Shown here: piece after piece, positions 1 through 5,652 of the stretch
Position numbering within the stretch: position 1 is the first letter of the stretch
How the letters are laid out: each line of letters begins with the position of its first letter
Assembly (NCBI GenBank): GCA_030619585.1
Contig: JAUXBD010000072.1
Location: forward strand, 1 to 6,996
Length of the DNA: 6,996 bases
Source: Desulfobacteraceae bacterium
Lineage (GTDB): Bacteria; Desulfobacterota; Desulfobacteria; Desulfobacterales; SURF-7
Reading direction: 5' to 3'
Notes under the pieces: generated by a model
Seen by the model: the letters and a program-made list of their open reading frames with translations, nothing else
Database searches by the model: none
Told to the model about the DNA's origin: nothing
Made by a program: the position numbers and the translations under genes

Positions 1-67
1 CACAAAAGCCAATGGCGTCATGATAGAGTTTATCCAGTAAAATTATCGGGGAAAATTATTGCTGATT

Positions 68-2101
68 CTATGGGTTAACAAGCTCGACTTTGCCGGCGAC
101 CTCTTTGGGTGAGTTATGAAAGCGAATATATTTTGCTGTTTCAAAAATACCCAGACAAAGGTGCTCCATTTTTCCGGCAACATCAGGAAACTTTTCTATT
201 ACATTTTCTCTTGGAATATCAGAATAGATCCTGTGTAGTCGTCTATTGGTTTTGTCTGCATTGATGAAAAAATAGAACTGGTCACCTATTAGTCCAAGTT
301 CCGGGCCCTGCCTGTGTTTTATGGTAAAAGCATACCGCATATCATCATATTTTTTGTCCAGCAGATCTTTCCCAAAGGTTGAGTTTACATATGGGATGGA
401 GGCCAATGATGCTATTGTGGGAAGAACATCCACTTCACTGGCCACCTTGTCATATGTTTTTCCCTCATTTATTAGCCCGGGTGCATAGAGAACAAACGGT
501 ACATGATACCTTGTAAGAAGAAGCTGATCTTCCGACTTATGCATATGGGCGGCGTTTCTAACAAGACCGTGGTCGCCAAAAAACACAAAAATCGTATTAT
601 TATAGTAATCCTCCTTCTTTATTGTATCCATAAAGGAACCTATGCAGTGATCCATAAAGCGAAAGGAGTTGTATGCTGCAACAGACCTGAACCCGTACTT
701 TAGGGCCAGCTCTTGTTCAGCAGGAATTGACTTAAACCCGTTATTGTCTTCAGGTATGGTATAAGGTCTATGGTTTCCGGAGGTCTGGATGATAGCAAAA
801 AACGGTTTTTCTTTTTTCTTGCTCAATATAATATTGGCCTCTTTAAAAAGATCCATATCTGAAATACCCCACACATCGATGCGTGGAGAAGAGTAACTTC
901 CCTCCTCAAAAACCTGAAGGCCTTTAATATTATGTGAAAGCAGACCGCGGATTTCACCCCAGTTTGAACTTCCCCCGAGAAAATATAGTTTTTCATACCC
1001 TTTAAACTCATTTATTATGGTGTGCTGCTCAACAATAAGAGGATTTCTGGATGAGGTTTTAACCATCTCAATATCCGGTATTCCGGTGACAGCGGTAAAT
1101 ACCGATCGGGCTGTGCCTCCATGTGGGGTATAAAAACGATTAAAAAGGATCCCGTCTTTTGCAATTGCTGCAAAAAAAGGGCTTGGATTTAAAGGATTTC
1201 CTGACAAACTGGTTTTATTGTACGCAAACGACTCCAGTATCACCATAACAACATTCGGTTGTTTTATATTGTTGGAATTGCCCTTTATTACCCTTTTAAA
1301 GTTAAGATTTTCTTTATCCTTGTGAGCAACTCCAAGAAAATTTGAGATCGTATCATAGTAGTTTTTCACAGTCTCTTTATCATACTGCACCTCTTTGTTT
1401 TTAAACGTATCAACAAAAAAGAGAACGGGATTAAGGGACAGGGCGGATGCAAAAGCGTGGGTGGAAAAAAACGCATCACTCCAGCGCAAGGGATAGTAGG
1501 AAATTTTACCATAAACTCCACATAGATAAATAAATACAAACAAAGTTGTCACAACACATTTTTTAAGCACGCCGGGGGCAGCCAGTGTAACCCGGTTTAT
1601 ATTTTTGATTAACAGATTGGTTATTACCCAGTAAGCAGCGGAAAGGAGGAAAAAAAGGATAACCGCCCAGAAAACGGGATAGCTTTCAAGAACCATATTT
1701 AAAGAAACCAGGGGGTTGTAAAAGAATCTCACGATGGTTGCGTCCAGCCTGGTTTCAAGATAGGCGTAGTAACCGAAATCTACAAAATAGAACAGCAAAA
1801 CAGTCATAAAGGACAACGTAAGGTACCCGGTCCACAGACGCCTTCCAAGAGTTGAGCCAAATATGGCAATCGGCTTGATCCACGCAAAAGTCAAAAGGGG
1901 AAGGTTAATTATCAATAAAAGCCGCAGGTCGAATTTGGCGCCCACATAAAAGGACTTTAGCAGTATAATAGAGGGTATAGCATCATTGGGACTATTAAAA
2001 ACATTCCAGAAGATGAAACGCATAACTGTTAATATCAATATATTTGCCAATATACTGATCAGCAAAAACCGGATCAACCTTGGTAGATGTTTAAATTTCA
2101 T
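68..2101 (-). CDS. LtaS/MdoB-like membrane phosphoglycerol (phospho-lipid headgroup) transferase, sulfatase fold
   Basis: This 677-residue protein has the architecture of lipoteichoic-acid-synthase-like enzymes. About five hydrophobic helices lie near residues 10-33, 57-75, 90-112, 140-163 and 180-197. A linker follows, then an extracytoplasmic alkaline-phosphatase-superfamily domain from about 282 to 620. Visible active-site elements are the metal-binding Glu290 in VILESF, the likely nucleophile Thr330 in HGGTARS, His444 in SGNHRPY and Asp510-His511 in FFGDHG. Family members transfer a phosphoglycerol or similar headgroup from a phospholipid to a glycan or lipid acceptor outside the inner membrane; the acceptor here cannot be read from sequence. 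The start is supported by purine-rich AAGGA (2112-2116) about 10 nt upstream; a second GAGG sits almost against the ATG. The stop is TAG. The gene is divergent from the methyltransferase gene. Alternatives are an EptA-like phosphoethanolamine transferase or a true sulfatase, both less likely given the five-helix LtaS-type layout. The family call is firm, the substrate unknown. Confidence 0.9.
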   Translation of the reverse strand: MKFKHLPRLIRFLLISILANILILTVMRFIFWNVFNSPNDAIPSIILLKSFYVGAKFDLRLLLIINLPLLTFAWIKPIAIFGSTLGRRLWTGYLTLSFMTVLLFYFVDFGYYAYLETRLDATIVRFFYNPLVSLNMVLESYPVFWAVILFFLLSAAYWVITNLLIKNINRVTLAAPGVLKKCVVTTLFVFIYLCGVYGKISYYPLRWSDAFFSTHAFASALSLNPVLFFVDTFKNKEVQYDKETVKNYYDTISNFLGVAHKDKENLNFKRVIKGNSNNIKQPNVVMVILESFAYNKTSLSGNPLNPSPFFAAIAKDGILFNRFYTPHGGTARSVFTAVTGIPDIEMVKTSSRNPLIVEQHTIINEFKGYEKLYFLGGSSNWGEIRGLLSHNIKGLQVFEEGSYSSPRIDVWGISDMDLFKEANIILSKKKEKPFFAIIQTSGNHRPYTIPEDNNGFKSIPAEQELALKYGFRSVAAYNSFRFMDHCIGSFMDTIKKEDYYNNTIFVFFGDHGLVRNAAHMHKSEDQLLLTRYHVPFVLYAPGLINEGKTYDKVASEVDVLPTIASLASIPYVNSTFGKDLLDKKYDDMRYAFTIKHRQGPELGLIGDQFYFFINADKTNRRLHRIYSDIPRENVIEKFPDVAGKMEHLCLGIFETAKYIRFHNSPKEVAGKVELVNP

Positions 2102-2390
2102 TCCTCTATTTTCCTTGACCCTCTGAACCGGTTGTAATGTTCAGCAGCCGTTAGGGTTTTTAATCATGGTTCTGGGTTTAAGCACATACCTGTCTAACGG
2201 ATTTTTACGTAACCGGCAAGACAATATTAAGTTTGAGAACCCTATTATTGGCAATGTTTATTCTCGCATTCAGCATGATGGTAGGTCTGAAGTCGGTGTG
2301 AGAAGACCAAACAGATCTGTGGAATTGAAAATAATGGTTTCTGAGTAAAAACCTGTTGAGGGGCAAAATTAAATAAATCCGGATTGGCGC

Positions 2391-2419
2391 TTTATTTACG
2401 AAACGTTTCCTGATATAAA
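2391..2419 (+). promoter_or_regulatory. Candidate sigma70-type promoter for the methyltransferase gene
   Basis: TATAAA at 2414-2419 matches five of six bases of the -10 consensus. It lies 17 bp after TTTATT at 2391-2396, a weak -35 with three of six matches. Initiation would fall near 2425-2428, leaving a leader of roughly 30 nt that includes the ribosome-binding AAGGA at 2445-2449. The spacing is right but the -35 is poor, so this is a tentative call. Confidence 0.3.
2400..2409. promoter_or_regulatory. Perfect palindrome GAAACGTTTC, possible operator
   Basis: GAAACGTTTC is a perfect 10-bp inverted repeat with a central CG step. It sits in the spacer between the candidate -35 and -10 upstream of the methyltransferase gene. 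The flanking pair C/C does not extend it, while the next pair A/T does. Palindromes with this core are typical of operators for LacI/GalR-family regulators such as Cra/FruR. No regulator gene is in view, so the operator role is inferred from position and symmetry only. Confidence 0.3.
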
Positions 2420-2457
2420 AAAGCGACAAATGAGCCAACGACAAAAGGAACATAAAT

Positions 2458-3447
2458 ATGTATTTTTACAACTACTTATGCTGCCCTAAATGCCAAAAGG
2501 ACCTGGACATATCGGTTGAAAAGAAAAGTAACCACACAATAGAAACGGGAAAACTGACCTGTGTCGGCTGCGGCCGGGTCTACCCGATAACCGGTCATAT
2601 CCCCCGTTTCGTTGAAAGTGACAATTACGCAACTTCATTCGGATTCCAGTGGGAAAGATTCAACCAAATCAGGTACGATAGTTACACAAAAAGCAATCTC
2701 ATACGTAATACCATACTGAGGCGGTCGGGATGGGAAAAGGACCATTTCAATGGAAAACTGCTCCTGGAATGCGGCTGCGGTGCAGGGCACGATACAGAGG
2801 CATTACTGAACATGGGTGCCAAAGTCCTCTCGTTCGATTTTTCCAGCAGCGTCGAGCAGGCATGGAAACAAAACAGCCAATACAAAAATCTGTTGATCGT
2901 CCAGGCGGATATCGCCAACCTGCCGATCAAAAAAGAGATGTTTGATATCGTATTTTGTCACAGGGTGATTCAACACACACCCAACCCGAAGAAGTCCTTT
3001 TATTCCATAGCCGCTCGAGTCAAAAAAGATGGAGATATGTTTTTACATTCCTATTCCACCCGCCTGAAATCGATGCTTCACTACAAGTACCTACTGCGGC
3101 CCATAACCAAAAGAATGAGCCTGGAAACCATATACAAACTCCTGGATCGGTTCGGCCCCTGCCTTTACAAACTCGTTGGCCTGGCGATCAAGTACCGGTT
3201 GAAATTCTTCAGAAAGATCATCCCCTTTGAAAATATGGATTCGCTTGTGGAAAAACACAACCTGACTCTGAGCGATGAGGAAAAGTATCAATTCAGTTTC
3301 ATGGTCACTTTTGATGCGCTTACACCGAAATACGACAAACCGAATTCCTATAGGACGATCAGGAATTGGTTCAAAGATGCCGGGTTTGATCATATTGTAG
3401 TGAGGAGAAAAAAACCGGTAGTGGTGGTTGGAACCAGGTGCGTGTGA
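2458..3447 (+). CDS. Zinc-ribbon (Trm112-like) class I SAM-dependent methyltransferase
   Basis: This 329-residue soluble protein has two parts. Residues 1-50 form a small zinc-binding-like module with CPKC (Cys9, Cys12) and CVGC (Cys35, Cys38), followed by a YPI...IPRF segment typical of Trm112-like N-termini. From about residue 98 comes a class I methyltransferase fold: glycine-rich SAM loop LECGCGAGHD (104-112 region), acidic Asp127 in SFDFSS for the ribose, motif II ADIANLPI around Asp151, then FDIVFCHRVIQHTPNP (162-177), where a family post-motif begins. A C-terminal region (205-329) ends with the frequent WFKDAGF element. Such stand-alone fusions are common in surface-polysaccharide clusters, where they are thought to methylate sugar or lipid-linked intermediates; the substrate here is unknown. 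AAGGA at 2445-2449, 8 nt before the ATG, supports the start. The coding sequence looks richer in G+C than the following gene, hinting at a different origin. Confidence 0.88.
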   Translation: MYFYNYLCCPKCQKDLDISVEKKSNHTIETGKLTCVGCGRVYPITGHIPRFVESDNYATSFGFQWERFNQIRYDSYTKSNLIRNTILRRSGWEKDHFNGKLLLECGCGAGHDTEALLNMGAKVLSFDFSSSVEQAWKQNSQYKNLLIVQADIANLPIKKEMFDIVFCHRVIQHTPNPKKSFYSIAARVKKDGDMFLHSYSTRLKSMLHYKYLLRPITKRMSLETIYKLLDRFGPCLYKLVGLAIKYRLKFFRKIIPFENMDSLVEKHNLTLSDEEKYQFSFMVTFDALTPKYDKPNSYRTIRNWFKDAGFDHIVVRRKKPVVVVGTRCV

Positions 3448-3603
3448 TCTTTGCCTGGCAGAGATAAAATGCTGAGTCGTTTGATTTTAAAAGGGCCTTT
3501 TGCTATGCATCACTACCAGATAAGCGAGTTGTATCATTTTAATCATATGGTTTAATTGCAGTTTCAATCAACAGCTAAACTCCAAATTGAGATGAAGGTA
3601 TAA
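3448..3603 (+). other. Intergenic gap between methyltransferase and glycosyltransferase genes
   Basis: This 156-bp AT-rich gap separates two plus-strand genes. It contains a candidate extended -10 promoter (listed separately) and a short symmetric element AAAAGGGCCTTTT at 3489-3501. That element can form only a 5-bp stem with a 3-nt loop and has no U-tract beyond the stem, so it is not a convincing terminator. The gap and the candidate promoter suggest that the downstream gene can be transcribed independently. Confidence 0.6.
3529..3556 (+). promoter_or_regulatory. Candidate extended -10 promoter for the glycosyltransferase gene
   Basis: TTTAAT at 3551-3556 matches five of six bases of the -10 consensus. 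It is immediately preceded by TGG (3548-3550), giving the TGn extension that strengthens weak -35 promoters. TTGTAT at 3529-3534 lies 16 bp upstream and keeps the important TTG of a -35. The start codon is at 3604, so the leader would be about 40 nt with a GAAGG ribosome-binding site at 3594-3598. Confidence 0.4.
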
Positions 3604-5652
3604 ATGATTAGGGTATCCTTTTTTTTAAGCTGCGTTCTTTTTTGGATAATTCCTGGACGACTTTCAGTTTATCAAGGACGAGTTTTTTTTATCGGCCCCT
3701 TAGATCTTGTATTTATATTAATGCTGGTTTTCATCTTTTTTATCCTTCCTTTAAAAAAGGAATTTTCTCGGCATATTAAGGCAATTGCTTTTTTAATGGT
3801 ATGTCTATCGCTCATGAAGTTTTCACTCGGGATGGCTTGGTCTCCGACGGGATTGATGGCCAGATATTTTTCTACTCCCACCTGGAACGGCCCCCATGAG
3901 ACCTCTTGGTGCTATCAAGGGCTTAAAGGAAAAGCAACCCGTATTGATAGGAAGATAAATTTTAAACGTTATGGTTTCAGCCCTTTTCATCAGACTTTCC
4001 CAATTCATTTTGCAAACGATGCCCATCGCTTCAACTGGTATGGAAGTCAGGAACAGAGAGAAAAACGACGATATTTTCAATTCAGTACAATATGGAACGG
4101 AGAAATACGCATCCATGACGATGACCCCCAAACCGGAGTCCTGATAGCAAATGATTTTGCTGACATCGAAATTAATGGAAAAGAAATCGGCGCATCAACA
4201 GAAAACAAACCGTTATTGTTTAGTCTTGAACCTGGAGTTCATTCCATAGTCATTAGATATAAGCACTCCAGTAAATCACCCAGAAAATTGCTTTTAGGTT
4301 GGGATATGGAGGGAAAGCAGATTAAAGCGATTCCTTCCTCGAGGTTATTGCCCGGACTGAAAAGTGTTAAAAACAATAACCTATTGGTAACACTAAATTA
4401 CATGCTGCATCTTGTCTGGTTTACTTTTTTAAGCATTTTTACCCTAAAAATTCTGGATTTCCCGTTTAAAAAGTCAATTTCAAAAGAAAAGCTACTTTTG
4501 TTTTTCGTCGCACTTATAATGATTTTAGGGTTTTTCGCTGATACCACCAGAAAGGGTATGAAGCCCTACGCGCAGATAATGTCAGGAGGAAATGACTGGC
4601 TTACATATGAAACATTCGCCAGAAATATACTTGCAGGTGATATTTTAGATATTAACGATACCGGCAGCCAACCTTTTTTTATGCAATCAATGTACCGTTA
4701 CTTTTTAGCAGGTTTTCATCTGGTTTTTGGGGAAGAAACTTCAATGGTAATTTTTGGCCAGGGAATTATTATGGTATGCATTTTCCTGTTTCTCTACCAT
4801 TTTGGAAAAAAATTTTATATCCAGCGAGTGGGAATGGGTGCGGCATTCCTTGCGGTTGTTTGTGGCCAAATGATAAAACTGCCCAGAAGGCTGCTAGATA
4901 CAACAGTTAGTACTGGATTAAGCTTGATAGCCCTTTATTTTATGATTCACTATGGAAGAAAGAATTCGATAAAATTTTGCATTTTATCCGGACTGTTTCT
5001 GGGTATGGTTTGCGTATTAAGAGGTAATGTTATCCCTTTCATCCCTATTGCCCTATGCTGGATTATTTGGAAAACACCTTATCCGCTTACAAAAAAAGCT
5101 GCCAGGGCTTTTATTTTCAGTACAATAGTAATATGCCCTCTTTTAATTGTGGGGATAAGAAATTATCATGTTTCAGGTTTGTTCAAGATCCTTCCCTCTT
5201 CCGGCTCCATTAATATATGGATCGGTAATCATCCTCCAGAGCAAAAACAGCCGGGACCAGAGGGTCCTATACCGACAGTAATTAAGTATGCCGGATCAGA
5301 TCCCGCAGGTTTTGCAAAGGGACTTTTAAAAAAAACCTTATACATTTTGGGTATAGATCTAATTAAACAGAAATTTACACCTGGAATCTTTATCCCTGCA
5401 ATGTTGGCATTTGTTGGGTTCATCTATTTCATTAGAATCAGATCGTCTATAAAACATGATGAAATATTGTTGTTGTTTTTGTGGATATCAACAATTTCCT
5501 GTGTATTAATAGCGATCTTCCCATATACATATAGAGGGAGGCTATTGGCACCTCTTTATCCTGCCAATTATCTGGTTGCAGCAATATTTCTTGACCAATT
5601 ATTTGTTAGAAAGAGAAAAATATCTCAAGACAGCAATTTTAAATTGATCTGA
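3604..5652 (+). CDS. GT-C fold (GT39/PMT-like) membrane glycosyltransferase with inserted PA14-like domain
   Basis: This 682-residue protein is strongly hydrophobic with many predicted membrane helices. Helices lie near 5-20, 33-50 and 58-76. A soluble stretch (about 80-250) resembles a PA14 domain: it opens with GLMARYFSTPTWNG, contains NDFADIEINGKEIG and LEPGVHSIVIRYKH, and ends with LLLGWDMEG...IPSSRLLP. Further helices run from about 262 to the C-terminus. After the helix near 296-312 comes an extracytoplasmic loop with GGNDWLTYETFARNILAGD; Asp331 is the likely catalytic acidic residue of the GT-C type, with Asp313 a second candidate. Later family-like features are GIRNYHVSG (517-525) and YRGRLLAPLYPANYL (643-657). 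Such enzymes move sugars from polyprenyl-phosphate donors onto lipid, protein or glycan acceptors on the periplasmic face. GAAGG 5 nt before the ATG supports the start. Coding sequence is AT-rich, with T8 runs at 3619-3626 and 3683-3690. It ends 14 bp inside the convergent asparagine-synthase-like gene. The GT-C assignment is good; donor and acceptor are unknown. Confidence 0.82.
   Translation: MIRVSFFLSCVLFWIIPGRLSVYQGRVFFIGPLDLVFILMLVFIFFILPLKKEFSRHIKAIAFLMVCLSLMKFSLGMAWSPTGLMARYFSTPTWNGPHETSWCYQGLKGKATRIDRKINFKRYGFSPFHQTFPIHFANDAHRFNWYGSQEQREKRRYFQFSTIWNGEIRIHDDDPQTGVLIANDFADIEINGKEIGASTENKPLLFSLEPGVHSIVIRYKHSSKSPRKLLLGWDMEGKQIKAIPSSRLLPGLKSVKNNNLLVTLNYMLHLVWFTFLSIFTLKILDFPFKKSISKEKLLLFFVALIMILGFFADTTRKGMKPYAQIMSGGNDWLTYETFARNILAGDILDINDTGSQPFFMQSMYRYFLAGFHLVFGEETSMVIFGQGIIMVCIFLFLYHFGKKFYIQRVGMGAAFLAVVCGQMIKLPRRLLDTTVSTGLSLIALYFMIHYGRKNSIKFCILSGLFLGMVCVLRGNVIPFIPIALCWIIWKTPYPLTKKAARAFIFSTIVICPLLIVGIRNYHVSGLFKILPSSGSINIWIGNHPPEQKQPGPEGPIPTVIKYAGSDPAGFAKGLLKKTLYILGIDLIKQKFTPGIFIPAMLAFVGFIYFIRIRSSIKHDEILLLFLWISTISCVLIAIFPYTYRGRLLAPLYPANYLVAAIFLDQLFVRKRKISQDSNFKLI

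Larger units (their letters stand above)
2102..2457. other. Divergent intergenic region, no convincing gene
   Basis: These 356 bases separate the start codons of the LtaS-like gene (leftward) and the methyltransferase gene (rightward), so they must carry the upstream control of both. A 60-codon frame on the plus strand (2166-2348) and an 82-codon frame on the minus strand (2205-2453) overlap each other. Neither gives a recognisable protein, and I treat both as chance frames. Small inverted repeats are present (AACCGGTT at 2126-2133; CCGTTAG at 2148-2154 facing CTAACGG at 2194-2200). The part next to the methyltransferase holds a candidate promoter and palindrome, listed separately. I found no convincing -35/-10 pair for the leftward gene. 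Confidence 0.7.

Noticed and set aside
1..21. Minus-strand ATG at 21-19 followed by an open frame (MTPLAFV) running off the left edge, 46 nt after the LtaS-like stop; possible start of a downstream operon gene.
   Set aside because: Only seven codons are visible and the nearest purine-rich element is weak and distant. It cannot be supported without sequence to the left.
2166..2348. 60-codon plus-strand frame in the divergent intergenic region with an AGGG about 9 nt before its ATG.
   Set aside because: The protein has no recognisable family, motif or hydrophobic pattern, and an opposing frame overlaps it. It would need homologues with conserved sequence to be believed.
2205..2453. 82-codon minus-strand frame in the divergent intergenic region.
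   Set aside because: It overlaps the candidate promoter and ribosome-binding site of the methyltransferase gene. Its sequence is not recognisable, so a chance frame is more likely.
2682..3393. Several 70-100 codon frames overlapping the methyltransferase gene on both strands.
   Set aside because: They are shadows of a well-supported coding frame with recognisable motifs.
3489..3501. AAAAGGGCCTTTT as a terminator after the methyltransferase gene.
   Set aside because: The stem is only 5 bp with a 3-nt loop, and the T-run is part of the stem rather than following it.
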